DNA of 64,000 nucleotides from Hevea brasiliensis (Eukaryota; Streptophyta; Magnoliopsida; Malpighiales; Euphorbiaceae): contig NC_079505.1 of assembly GCF_030052815.1 (NCBI RefSeq), positions 77,275,054-77,339,053 on the forward strand, given 5' to 3'. A program made the position numbers and the translations under genes. Shown one piece after another: positions 38,140 through 50,770 of the stretch (positions are counted from its first letter, which is position 1; each line of letters starts with the position of its first letter). The notes beneath the pieces were generated by a model. The model was given only the letters and a program-made list of their open reading frames with translations, was not told the DNA's origin and did not search any database.

Positions 38140-39500
38140 TCAATGGTCTTTTCTCTGTGAAATGTGCGTAAGCGCGGAAGATTTTACGCTCAAGGCATCT
38201 GCCACAACATTGGCCTTCCTGGTGGTCTTGGATGGTGCAATCATAGTCTTTGAAGCTCCATCCATCTCCTCTGTCTCAAGTTTAAATCCCTCTGTTGGAA
38301 GATGTACTTTAAACTCTTGTGGTCGGTGTATATCTCGCACACTTCACCGTGCAGTAGTGTCTCCAGTTTTAAGTGCAAAGACTACAACGCCATTTCCAAA
38401 TCATGGGTGGGGTAGTTACGCTCATGCCTCTTCAGTGCCTTGAAGCATAAGCCACTACCTTTCCATTACGCATCAAAACACACCTAGGCCAACTCTGGGC
38501 GTCACGATACAGGCGTATCCTTCACCACTCACGGTAGTGTCAACACGAGGCGGTGGTTAGACACTCCTTGAGCTTACGGAAACTCACCTCACGATCATCT
38601 GTCCAAATGAATGGAACATTCTTCTGGTCAACTTAGTTAGGAGCGCTATCTGGAGAAATCTTGCACAAAACGCTTTGTAGTGGCTAAACCAGAAAACTTA
38701 GCACCTCGGTGGTATTTGTAGGCCTAAGCCAATCGATTCTGACTTCAATTTTCTTGGGATCCACTTGAATACGTCACTTGAAACCACGTGTCCCAAGAAT
38801 GAGATGCTTTCTAGCCAAAATTCACATTTGAAAATTTGGCGTATAGTGGTGCTCCCTCAAAGTCTGCAACACCATCCTCAAGTGCCACACGTGTTCTTCC
38901 TCGGTCAGAGTATACGAGAATGTCATCTATGAATACGATGACAAAGCGGTCCAAAAATGGCTTGAACACCTGTTCATCAAGTCCATGAATTCTTTGGTGC
39001 ATTAGTGAGTCAAAAGACATCACCAAGAACTCATAATGACCATATCTTGTCACGAAAGCCGTTTTGGACACGTCCTCATTCCCGATTCTCAATTGATGGT
39101 AGCGACCGCAGTCTATCTTGGAAAAGAATCTAGCTCCTTGGGTGATCAAACAAATCATCGATCAGGAAGTGGATACTTGTTCTTCACGATCACCTTGTTC
39201 GGTATGCGTAGTCGATACACAACCTCAATGACCCATCCTTCTTTCTCACAAATAGAGCAGGAGCACCCGGGGTGAAGTGCTCGGACGTATGAAACCCTTG
39301 TCCAAGAGCTCCTGTAGTTGCTCCTTGACTCTTTCAATTCTGCTGGTGCCATCTCGTAAGGTGGCATCGATATGGGGTTTGTACCGGAATAACATCAATG
39401 CGAGAACTCTATTCCCTTTACGGTGGCAACCACGAAGCTCTTCAGGAAGACATCCATGAATTCTCGACAACAGGAACATTTTCCATCTTGACACCTTCTA
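38140..39500 (-). pseudogene. Gypsy reverse transcriptase and RNase H, fragmented
   Basis: The piece 39158-38811 contains KIDCGRYHQLRI, FVTRYGHYEFLVMSF and FVIVFIDDILVYS; the last is the RT active-site box (IDD). The piece 38340-38140 has the tail of RNase H, KANVVADALS followed by HISQRK. The RT start (39494-39246) includes MAPAELKE-type words in a neighbouring frame. Many one- or two-base shifts break the frame. Confidence 0.8.
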
Positions 39501-39949
39501 CGGATGTATCTCTCACCAATGCCAAATACCCTTGGCATCCACGCCTCAACATTTTTACGGCACTAATTGCGACACCAAATTATATGGAGCCACGCTCTGT
39601 CACCATCAAAGCTAAACTCTTCCACACGGTATGTGGAAGTATACCTTTGTTCTGCGGTCTAAGGTGGCATAATGAGTTGCCAACAGTCCATCCCGAGATT
39701 ACATGAAATCCATTCTTGGTAGAGGAACCAAGTCTGTGGGAGGATCTTTCCATCCACTACCTTTGGGCTGCCGGAAATACCATGTCTACATCTATGTTGT
39801 CACTAAGTGGGGTAGCTACCGACAAAGGGCATTCTAAGGTTGTAGGGTTTCTACCCAACCTCATGGCAAACACGGGGAGACAAATGAGTGCGTAGCACCG
39901 GATCTATCAAAACACAAGCCTCATAAGAGCAGACGGAAGAATACACGCA

Positions 39950-41190
39950 GCATTGCATTTGAAGCTTGAGCATCCCGGTGGGTCGGGGTGAAAACCGAGC
40001 TTGACCCCTACCCGAGTGGCGTAACCCTAATCACGACTTCTACCTCTGATCGCCTCCAAATCCACGTCCCCCTTGTCCTCGGCCTGTTGTGTACTGCCAT
40101 GTTGGAAGCACCGGATACACGAGGAACATTCGCATGAGAACCACTGTGACCCCATCGTGGCTCGAACATGGGGCATTCTCTAGCAAAGTGACCGGTTGGC
40201 CACACGAAGCATACTCTGATCCCATCAAACAAGGTCTGAATGTCCTCTTCCACGTGCACAAGGTGCCAAGGAGGATCTGAACAGGACCAGAACTCTTACC
40301 GCTGCTGGATCCGTGCCACAGTGCGAATCCTCGTGGTCGATTATGCGAAACCACTTCTCTTGCTCCTACCCTTTCCTCTGTAATTACCACAGCCACCATC
40401 AGGAGTACCCATGGAAGGACACACGAGGAACCCTGCGCTCTGTTTTCTTTGCTCTTCCATTTGTCATCCACGCATAGCTAATCTCAATGCATGCAGCTCG
40501 ATCAACCACCACATCAAAAGATCGATCCGACATCATGGCCAGGTTCGCATACCTCTGTCAAGCCCCTTTAGGAATCTTTTCACCTTCATAGTCTGTAGAA
40601 TCTGCTGTAGGGCATATCTGCTCAATTCGAAGTGCAGTAGCATATTCATCTCTGGACTGCCATTCTGTATAAAGGCCTCAAAGGCCCACTGCTACTGATC
40701 TCTGAAGCTTTCTGGCACAAACCGATTGAAAAAAAGTTTCACAAACTGAGCCCATGTCAAACCCTCCATCGGGTAACACGTAGTCATTCATCCATTGCCT
40801 AGGCATGGGCCCCATGACGTCTTTGCATACATTCTATCAATCTTCTATCGAGTCAGACTGCTCTCGTCTCGAGAATCCAAAACCGATATGCATCGTCGAC
40901 ACATCATAGGTACCGTGCACCAACTTCTTAAAATTTATGATCTGCTTGTAAGGTTCCCCTCTTGGTGCGGTGGATGCTGTGGAGGGTGGACCATATACTG
41001 CGCCATCATGTCGATGGTTCTCTGCAGACCAGCTAGAGTAGCTGCCATGGGGTCCATGGGACCCTGTGCCATGAAAGACTGTTCTTGAACTGTGGGTAGC
41101 TGCTCTTCTACTTGAGCAGCTCTAGGCCTCCTACCCCGCCTCCTCGGGGCAGGCGCCTCATCCTGTGCTGACACCTCGTCAGGCACATCT
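39950..41190 (-). pseudogene. Gypsy gag, fragmented
   Basis: 41186-40935 reads PAPRRRGRRPRAAQVEEQLP then MVHPPQHPPHQEGNL, the usual Arg/Pro-rich start of gag. 40259-40008 has GHFARECPMFEPRWG, the second half of a CCHC zinc knuckle; the first half is lost to a frameshift (CFVWPT). The region between is scattered over several frames. Confidence 0.72.
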
Positions 41191-41425
41191 GCTCAGTGCA
41201 GTGGCGGCTCTCCGCTTCTACGCATTTTCTGAAATTCCATTAGCCCACAAAAATTCAAAACTGCTCATTACACAGCTCTATAGACTCATATTTATACATA
41301 ACATATGGAGCAGAAACTAGAAGCAAAGATGACAATGCAAGACGAATATGGACCCTATATTTCCGCATGTGACTCCTAGTAGACTCTTCCCAACACTTTA
41401 GACAACATTCCCTAAGAATCTGGAG

Positions 41426-41442
41426 CCTAAGCTCTGATACCA
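41426..41442 (-). other. Primer-binding site of the gypsy element
   Basis: On the minus strand TGGTATCAGAGCTTAGG follows the 5' LTR after four bases; complementary to the 3' end of initiator Met tRNA. Confidence 0.88.
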
Positions 41443-41446
41443 CATT

Positions 41447-43873
41447 TGTCACGACCCAACCTATGGGCCGGACCGACACTAGGACCTGGGCCAGCCTAAA
41501 GCCCCCGAGGCCCGTAGTAAGCCTTAACTATTCATTAACCCAACTCTAAGGCCCATTTGGGCCCAATATCAAGAAAACAAGCGACAGAGTCAGGCCATAA
41601 AATGGACTTTCCAACGGGGAGTTTTCGACTCACCCGACTGTAAACACAATAAACAATCCATTGGGAGCTCACTCACCCTCCACATACTCATCAACATAAT
41701 AATAAATGGGAGCTCGGCTCCTCATCCAATCCATCAAAGGACTTAAAATATTAAGTTTACGGGTCCAACATGAATATAATATTACGGACCAATTTCAAAT
41801 AATTCTTGCTAACACATGCGGAAATTCTAGGAGTAATTAAAATTACACAATATTGATAAACAACTGCGAGGTAAAAGGCAGTTAACCTAACAAAATATCC
41901 TCCTGTGGCTGTAAAAATTTTTGAACAGAGGAGCGTCGACTCGAGAGTAAAATATCAATCTTAACTATAATCTCTATAACTATCTGAAACTAATGCAACT
42001 CAGAGAGTGAAATGCAACATGCACAACATTTTCACATCATAACATCAAAAGGTAATTTGGAGCACTCACACACCTGTAGTATCAATCATAACATATGGGA
42101 GCCGATCCCTATCTGACTCTCTTAAATCCAACACGGTGCCGAATTACTCAAGCTCGGACTTCCACTTAATAACCAAATCGAGGGTCCCAATTACTCAAGC
42201 CGTGACTACCCTCGAAGGAACGGTCCCGAATTACTCAAGCCGTGACTACCCGTCCTTTCCATAGTCCACACCACATCACACGCACGCCAACGCACGCACA
42301 CCGCTGCTCCAAATTACCACAACAACATCCATGGTACATCATGATTATGAATGCAACATAAATCGTGCCTAGAGTTTAACTACATAAATATATGCATATA
42401 AGTGATGCATGGGCATCTTGAACATATAATAATATCGAAATTATAATTAAAATTAATATTTTACTCACAGACTTGACGACAAATTGTGGCGGTGGGCGGA
42501 GGAAGAAGGTCATCGGCTCACTGACAATCATATTACATTTATTTAATACAATCGACTCAATACAAATAAAGAAAAAGACCAATTACGTCCTAAGTCGTGC
42601 GAAAATCGAGTCTCCCTATACCTAGGACCTACCCAACGCAAAAAGGCTAAAAACGCACTTCTATACTCACAATCCATACATCAACAGTTCAATCATATCA
42701 CACAGCCCCTCGGGCCCATCAAATCAATCATCCATCACAATACGCAAAATTTCAATTTAGTCCTTATTATTGATCATTTTGCAAAAGCCAAACAAGCTCT
42801 AAAAATTATAAAACTTTGCCGCGGTCCTTAGCAATATTACTAAGCTATTGCAAAAAGAATCGTAATTTTCTAAGCTACCACGAATATTTTATGGATTTTT
42901 AATCCTATTTAAGCACTAGAAAATTACGAAAAACTAGGTTCGGGTTTACCTTTGCCGATTCCGACTTGGGACGCGCTCGACGTCGACAATGGGGCTAGCC
43001 AAAACCTCGGCCCAATTCGAGACTTTTCCGGTCCACGGTCCATTCGGCCCGAAATTTGCGACCGGTCAATCGCCGAATTTCCGCGAATCGAGGATACCTA
43101 CACGAAGCCCATAACACGGGGTTAGCACATAAATTTTTCAGAATTTTCTAAGCTCATTTAATGCTCGAAATTACAACTGCGAAGTTCCGTGGGACCCAGA
43201 AAACGGTGTCGAAAAATTCGAAATTTATGTCGTTGCGAAGCTCTCGGCGAATGGAGCGTCTTTGGTGGCCTCGGTTTCCTCGTGGGATTCACGGTTTAGA
43301 AATCTAGCCCAAAAGTCAAAATGGGCTAAATTCTTCCCGAGCAAAAATCGGACAAACCGGTCGATGGATTTCGGCGTTCTTGGGGTCTGTGGTAAGCGCT
43401 CGCCGTGTAGATGATTTTTGACACATGTACCGGTCCAGTTGGTGGCCGGATCGGATTTGGCCGAGAAATCGGAGCGGCAGCGCGGGGAGGAGGAGAGAGA
43501 AAGAAAGAGAAAAGAGAGGGACGACGCGGAGAAGAAAAAGGAAAGGGAGCCGGTTCGATTCGACCGGTCCGATCCGATCCGTTCGATTCGGTCGGTTCGA
43601 TTCGAATACAAAATTTTGAATTTTTATCACGGACCAAAACGAGGTCCAAAATTAGAAAAATTTCGTAAAACTCAGAAAAATACGTAGACTCCAAATATAT
43701 TTTTAGTTTTGCCACGTGGTCTTTAAATTAATTTTTAAAAATCATCAAAGTTTATATTTTCGGAAAATCGAACCCGATTTTTAAAATCCGAAAAATCTCA
43801 AAAAAATTCCTAAAATTTAAATAAAATTAAAATATCAAAAATACTCATAAATAATAAAATTTGGGGTGTTACA
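41447..43873 (-). repeat. 5' LTR of the gypsy element
   Basis: 2427 bp; pairs with 34171-36611. Differences between the two are mainly one- to four-base gaps, often at CG, CAG or CTG words. Confidence 0.92.
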
Positions 43874-46046
43874 GAAGAAAAGCAGGTTAATCTTAAAAAT
43901 ATCCTCCTGTGGCCTGGAAAAATATTGAACAGAAGTGAGCGTTTGACTCAGAGAGTAAAATATCCATTTTAACCATAATCTCTATAACTATCTAAAACTA
44001 ATGCACCCTGTAGAGTGAAATGCAACATCAGCAATATTTTCACATCATAACAGTAAAAAGGTAATTTGGAGCACTCACACACCTAGTAATATCAATCATA
44101 ATATATGGGAGCTGATCCCCAATACAGCTCTCTTAAATCCAACATGTGCCAGCGAAGAACTCAAGCTGGACTTTCGCTTAATAAACTAAATCAGGGTCCC
44201 AGCGAAGAACTCAAGCCATGACTACCCCCGAAGGATCGGGTCCCAGCGAAGATCTCAAGCCGTGTCTACTCGTCCTGTCCATAGTCAACACCACATCACA
44301 CGCACGCCAACGCATGCACACTACTCCAAATTACCACAACAACATACATGGCACTTTAACAGTTGTGAATGCAACATAAAAAGTATCTAGAGTTTAACTA
44401 CATAGATATATACATATAAGTGATGCATGGGCATGCTTGAACATATAATAATAGTGAAATTACAATTAAAATTAATATTTTACTCACAAACTTGACAGCA
44501 GTCACTGTGACGGCTGGGCGGAGGAAGAAGGCTGTCCCGACTCACCTGACAATTTTATTACAATCATTTAATAAATTTGACTCAATACAAGCTAAGAAAA
44601 GATCAAATACGTCCTAAGTCATGCTGAAAATCCGGCAGAGTCTCCCCTATACTTAGGACCTATCCAACCTGCAAAAGGGCTCAAAACGCACTTGTACATT
44701 CACAAATCATACATTTACAACTCAATCACATTACACAGCCCCTCCTGGGCCTATCCAAATAGTCCTCAATCATAATATGTAAATTTACAGTTTAGTCCTT
44801 ATAATTGATCATTTTTGCAAAAACTACCCAAATAAGCTCTAAAAATTCTAAAACTTTGCCCCGCGGTCCTTAGCAATATTATTAGGCTATTGCAAAAAGA
44901 ATCATAATTTTCTGAGCTACCACGAATATTTTATGAATTTTTAATCCCATTTAAGTACTAGAAAATTACGAAAAAGTAAGGTTTGGGTTTACCTATGCCG
45001 ATTCTGACTTCGGGGACGCGCTCGGGACATCTGACAATGGTGGGGTAGCCAAAACCTCGATCCAATTCGGAGACCTTTTCGGTAACCGGTCTGTCTGGCC
45101 GGAAATTCACAGACCTGGACAACTGTCGAATTTCCATGAATTGAAGATACCTACACGAAGCCCACAACACGGGGGTTAGTACATAAATTTTACGAAATTT
45201 TCTAAGCTCATTTAATGCTCGGAAAAACACTACGAAGTTCCGTGGGACCCACTGAAAAACGGTGTCGAAAAAATTTAAAATTTATATTGCCGTGAAACTC
45301 TCGACGATTGGAGCGCTCTGGTACTCTCGGTTGTCTCGTGGCATTCACGGTTTGCGAGAAATCTAGCCCAAAAGTCAAAATGAGCTAAAACTTTCCCGGC
45401 AAAAATTGGACAAACCGCTTGATGGATTTCGGTGTTCTTGGTGTCTATGGAAAGCTCTCGATGAGTAGATGGGTTTAGACACAAGACCCGGCTCAATCGG
45501 TGGCCGGATCGGCCGGATTTCAGTCGGGAAGACGAAGGGTCGCGCGCTGCGCTTCACGTCGCTTCGTGCGATGCTTGCCAGCGTTTCAGGCGGAGGTCAA
45601 CGAGCTGGGGAGGCGGCTGGCCGGCGAGGGGAGGTGTGAGGAGAGAGAAAATGGGAGAGAGAGAGAGAGAGAGGGGAAGGAGAACGCGCGCGAGAGAGGA
45701 GAAGAAGAAAAAGGAGCCAGCCCGATTTAGCCGGTCCGATCCAGTTCGGTTCGATTTAAGATACAAAATTTTGAATTTTTTACTCTACCTTGGGACCGAA
45801 AACGAGGTCCAAAAATTTCGAAAAAATTCTAGAAAACTTAGAAAAATTCATAGACTCCAAATATATTTTTAGTTTTGCCACGTGGTCTTTAAATTAATTT
45901 TTAAAAATCATCAAAGTTTATATTTTCAAAAAATCGAACCCGATTTCTAAAATCCGAAAAATTTCAAATAATTTCCTAAAATTCAAATAAAATAAAATAT
46001 CAATATTTACCCAAAAATAATAAATTTAAAAATTAGGGGTGTTACA

Positions 46047-47150
46047 GCTTGTACATCACAATGCCAATTATAAAGCACAATGGCTTTAATGATTTAATCA
46101 TGGTCTTCAAAACATTACATCACACAGATCGCTAATATTACCTTGGTTTGATCTGACAGTAGCTAAGTGCAGAAATAAAAATGTTATTGCATTTCAAATG
46201 CCTTGGCTTAGTAAAAGTGGATTCTGCATCAAGTGAAATCTCAGCAAAGTTCATGGTCAAACCCATGTGAAAATGAGTAAAAATGAAGTAAAAACTTCTA
46301 CATTGGAGAGCAAATAGCAAGCAGTAAGCCAAGCTACAAGCAATAGATATAACTTTGGAATCTGCTAGACCCAAGCAACAACACATCCCCAGAAAAACAA
46401 AAATTGAAGAATTTGTCTAATTGCCTATAGAATCACCTACAAGGTTTTTCACTACAACACTATTCTCCAATCGCCACACCCCCAAACATACACAGAATTT
46501 GAACGACGAGCTTCGTGAAGGAATGTGGCAGCTAGCTTGACGGCAAGACACTTGTTCAACTGAGAGCGTTGCTTCTGGGAGTGATGGAAACTTTAAGAAG
46601 CAAAGGGGCAGCTGTGAAGAATAGAGGAGTGTTTTAGGTTTGTTAAGTTTACCCATCCTTAAAACTACGTAGTTTTATGTAATTTAGCACTCTCATTTAG
46701 AAATTTTTTTTCCTATTTTATTTGTTATTTTAAAAAATTATGAAAATATTAATTATTTTTTAACTTTACTTTAATTATTATTATTCTCACTATATTTATT
46801 TTTTTTTCACATATTTTTACATTTCAATGATATTATAAAGAAATTTTAATTAATTTTTAATATTATTTTTATAAAAATATTTATCCAATAATTTTTTAAT
46901 TCTTATAAAAAAATTTAAAAATTATTGACACAGAATGGAGCTAGTATTAAATTAATATTTATTTGTAAATATTTTTAATTTAAAATATAATTTAAAGTCA
47001 TTTCTATAGAATAGTATAAAAAAATTAATATAGTTGAAAAAAAATTAATATAATATATATATTTGAAATTAAATTGTCCCCTATAGTTTTATGAAAATAA
47101 ATTAATATAATTTTATATATTTAAAATTAAAATTAGATAAAAATAATTAG
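46047..47150. other. CACTA interior, right part
   Basis: The part 46050-46660 is less AT-rich and has minus-strand frames of 82 and 79 codons (46138-46386, 46417-46656) that I do not recognise; they may be captured host DNA. 46660-47150 is very AT-rich. Confidence 0.5.
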
Positions 47151-47159
47151 ATAACGCTT

Positions 47160-48378
47160 TAATTTTTGAAATCGAAAGTAATCGGTTTCTAAATATAACT
47201 AAAAGAATTAGAAACCGATATAAATCGGTTCCCAATTTAATTTTAAAATTTCATCCATTGATTTTGAAACCTACAAAACTCGGTTTCTAAATATAGAGGA
47301 AATAGAAACAGACAGAAATCGGTTTCTAACTTGACTTTAAAATTTATTAAATCAAATATATAATAGATAAATTTTGAAACCAAAATCTATCGGTTTCTAA
47401 GCATTAATGAAGAAATTAGAAACCGATAGGAATCGGTTTCTATTTTGAAAATTTAGTAAATAATATAGAAATTATAAATATAATTAGATAACAATTTAAT
47501 TTTTGAAACTGAAAAAAATCAGTTTCTAAATAACGTTGGAATTAGAAATCGACATAAATCGGTTTCTAAATATAACAAAGGGAAATAGAAACTGACATGA
47601 ATTGATTTCTGACCTTTCAAGCTAAATTTTGAAACCGAAAGCAATTAGTTTATAAAACAATTAAGAAATTTGAAACTGACAGGAATCTATTTCTATTTTA
47701 ATTTTAAATTTTAGTAAATAAAATAGAAATTACATTACTTTTGAAACCGATAGAAATCGGTTTCTAAATAATTTAGGTAATTAAAAACCGATATGAATCG
47801 GTTCCTAATGTATCCTTAAAATTTAATAAATAAAATTAATAATTATATTTATTTTGAAACCGACATGAATTGGTTTCTAATATAACAAAGGGAAATTGAA
47901 ACCGATAGCAATCGGTTTCTATACAGACTTTAATTTTTAGTAAATAAAATGGAAATTATATAAATATTGAAATCGATACGAATCGGTTTCTAAATATAAA
48001 TAGATAATACTTTTATTTTGAAACCGAATGCAATCGGTTTCAAAATTAAATTTAAAGAAATTAGGAACCGATATATTCGGTTTCTAATATGACTTAAATA
48101 CAGTGAAACAAGTTTTGATTCTTTAAATTAGAAACGGACAATGATACGGTTTCAGAAATCGGTTTATAAACAGATACTAAATTTGCCGTAAAATTGTTCT
48201 GCATAATTTAGAAACCGACGAGTTTCCATTTCTAATTTCAGTTTCAAATCGATTACTAATTGGTTTCTAATATATTTAAGCCGTTCTACTAAATTTCCGT
48301 TTCAAAAGCTGTTTCAAATTATAAACCGACATAAATATGTTTCTAAATTTGGTTTCTATTCTGATATTTTCTTGTAGT
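47160..48378. repeat. Right subterminal repeat zone of the CACTA element
   Basis: About 1.2 kb of short repeats with the word AATCGGTTTCTAA and its complement TTAGAAACCGATA, spaced by roughly 20-70 bp. Confidence 0.88.
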
Positions 48379-48574
48379 GAAAGCACTTAACAAACAAAAA
48401 AATTAGCAAACAGATTAGTATGCCACTACAATCAAATTCTGCAGAATACTGTTCACGTCAAATTAGACCTAGAAATTTTCAAATTGCACCAGAAATATCA
48501 GAACACATTTTTAACACTACAAACCAACATATATCACTTCATTTTCATATAGGAACATGAGTATGCATCAAAAG

Positions 48575-50770
48575 TTAAGCAAGAGCATCAGTCATACCAA
48601 GTTCTATTCTTATTTTGCAAAAAGTTTCCTTATTAAGTGGCTTTGTAAAAATGTCAGTATGCTGTTTTTTAGAAGGGACAAATTCAATTTGAATATCACC
48701 ATTTTGAACATGATCCCTAATAAAATGATGTCTAATTTCAATATGCTTGCTTCTAGAGTGTTGGACAAGATTTTTTGACAAATTTATAGCACTAGTATTG
48801 TCACACCTTATGGGAATGTGATCAAATTTAATTTCAAAATCTTTAAGCTGTTGTTTCATCCACAAAATTTGTGCAACACAATTTCCAGCTGTAATATATT
48901 CAGCTTCTACTACAGAAAGTGCAACAGAAGTTTGTTTTTTACTGTGCCATGAAACTAATGCATGACCTAGAAATTGACAAGTTCCAGAAGTGCTTTTTCT
49001 GTCCAATCTACTACCAGTAAAATCTGAATCACTATAACCAATAAGATCAAATGATTCACATTTTGGATACCACAAGCCAATGTTGTGTGTGCCAATGAGG
49101 TACTTAAAAATTCTTTTAACTGCTATAAGATGAGATTCTTTTGGACATGATTGAAATCTTGCACATAAACATACGCTAAAATGAATGTCTGGTCTAAATG
49201 CTGTCAAGTAGAGTAAAGAACTAATCATACCTCTATAGAGTTTATTATCTATCTCCTTACCTTTTTCATCTTTCTCTAATTTAACTGTTGAGCTCATGGG
49301 AGTTCCAATACTTTTCATATCTTCTATTTTGAATTTCTTTAGCATATCCCTTATATACTTGGACTGATTTATAAAAATTCAATCTTTCATTTGTTTGATT
49401 TACAATCCAAGGAAGAAAGTAAGTTCACCCATCATACTCATTTCAAATTCACTTTTCATCATATTGGAAAATTTCTTACAAAGGGAATGGTTAGTAGCAC
49501 CAAAAATAATATCATCTGCATAGATTTGCACAATAAGCATGTCTTTCTTAATGAAAAGAGTAGTATCCACTTTTCCTCTTTTAAAATCATTTTGAAGCAA
49601 AAATTTGCTAAGTCTCTCATACCATGCTCTAGGAGCTTGCTTTAAACCATAGAGAGCTTTAGTAAGCTTATAAATATAATTTGGAAAATGAGGGTCGTCA
49701 AAACCAGGAAGTTGAGCCACATAAACTTCTTCATCAATATATCCATTTAAGAATGCACTTTTAACATCCATTTGATAAAGCATGAAATTCTTAAAATATG
49801 CAAATACACACAACATTCTAGCAATCGGAGCAAAGGTTTCATCAAAATCAGTACCTTCCTCTTGGTTGTATCATTGAGCTACTAGTCTAGCTTTATTTCT
49901 AATTATGTGTCCTTTTTCATCCATCTTATTCCTAAATACCCATTTAGTTCCAATAATAGAATGCATTTTAGGTTTAGAAATAAGTGTCCACACTTTATTT
50001 CTTTCAAATTGATTTAATTCCTCTTGCATAGCAAGAAGCCAATTTTTATCATTTTGAGCATCATCATATGTTTTGCGTTCAAATTGAGAGACAAAAGCAA
50101 CATTATCAAAATATCTTCTAAGTTGAGCTCTTATCATCATTCTTTGTGATGGATTATCAAGAATGTCATCTTTGGAATGATTTCTATGGTACCTCCATTC
50201 TTGTGGGATGTCTTGATGTTGAGACTCCTCAATTTGTAATTCTTCCACATTTGGTTGGGTGTATTCTTGAATTTCAACATTTGTGGAACAAGTAAGTTCT
50301 TCTTCTTTGTCATTTTGATCATCCTCTACTAGTTGTTTTGAATCAAGCTCATCTTTATTTGAATTCTTTGAATTTAGAATCTGCTCATTTTCATCATCAC
50401 AAGAATCTTTCCTTTGCAAGAAAGTGTTAGCATCATCAAAAAGTATATGCATTGATTCTTCCATGGTCAAGGTTTTTCTATTGAAAATCCTATATGCTTT
50501 GCTATTTGTTGAATAACCTATAAATATTCCCTCACAAGATTTAACATCAAATTTCTTGAGATTGCTGTCTTTGTTATTCAAAATGTAACATTTGCAACCA
50601 AAGACATGAAAATATGCAATATTAGGTTTTCTTTCTTTCCAAAGTTCATAACGAGTTTTCTTTAGAATAGCTCTAATGGAAACTCTGTTCAGAATGTAGC
50701 ATGCTGTATTTACAGCTTCTGCTAAAAAATATTTTGATAAACTGTTTTCATTCAGCATTGTTCTTGCCAT
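48575..50770 (-). pseudogene. Sirevirus integrase end, reverse transcriptase and RNase H, broken
   Basis: 50770-49871 starts with the integrase C-terminal part (FHVFGCKCYILN, GIFIGYSTNSKAYRIFN), continues through an acidic linker and enters RT at WVFRNKMDEKGHIIRNKARL, then a stop after LVAQ. 49816-49400 has the RT catalytic parts YQMDVKSAFLNG and QIYADDIIFG. After a shift, 49345-48575 has RNase H: GYSDSDFTGSRLDRKSTSG, ALSVVEAEYIT and RCDNTSAINLSKN, ending MTDALA. Catalytic residues remain, but at least one stop and one frameshift prevent translation as a polyprotein. Confidence 0.9.

Larger units (their letters stand above)
34171..43873 (-). mobile_element. Ty3/gypsy retrotransposon, complete structure, 9.7 kb
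   Basis: LTRs at 34171-36611 and 41447-43873, starting TGTAACACCCC on the minus strand. The target duplication is GAAGA (34166-34170 and 43874-43878). The primer site TGGTATCAGAGCTTAGG (41426-41442, minus strand) lies just inside the right LTR, and the purine tract GGGGGAAGAA (36612-36621) just inside the left one. Internal order on the minus strand is gag, protease, RT, RNase H, integrase, which is gypsy order. The integrase end (near 36860-37110) has SPMKGVMRFGKKGKLAPRYI and LPPNLSH, as in Tekay/Del-type chromoviruses; the clade is a tentative call. The coding part is cut by many small frameshifts although the LTRs remain close, so these may be partly assembly errors. Confidence 0.92.
33735..46046 (-). 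mobile_element. Solo gypsy LTR (33735-34170 and 43874-46046) hosting a full gypsy element
   Basis: The two pieces join into one LTR of about 2.6 kb. It starts TGTCACGATCC (plus strand) and ends GGGGTGTTACA. It is bounded by GCTTG on both sides (33730-33734 and 46047-46051), so it is a true insertion that lost its internal region by LTR-LTR recombination. It is clearly the same family as the LTRs of the element inside it but more diverged. Inside it, after GAAGA at 34170, sits the complete gypsy element. Confidence 0.88.
32565..48379. mobile_element. Non-autonomous CACTA (En/Spm) transposon, split by a gypsy insertion
   Basis: Perfect 13-bp terminal inverted repeats: CACTACAAGAAAA at 32565-32577 and its complement at 48367-48379. 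Flanked by the 3-bp duplication AAA (32562-32564 and 48380-48382), as expected for CACTA elements. Both subterminal zones are packed with short direct and inverted copies of a GAAACCGAT/ATCGGTTTC word, the usual binding sites for the element's accessory protein. Without the gypsy DNA the element is about 3.5 kb (32565-33734 plus 46047-48379) and shows no TNP2-type transposase or TNPA-like frame, so it needed enzymes from elsewhere. The strand cannot be assigned. Confidence 0.92.
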
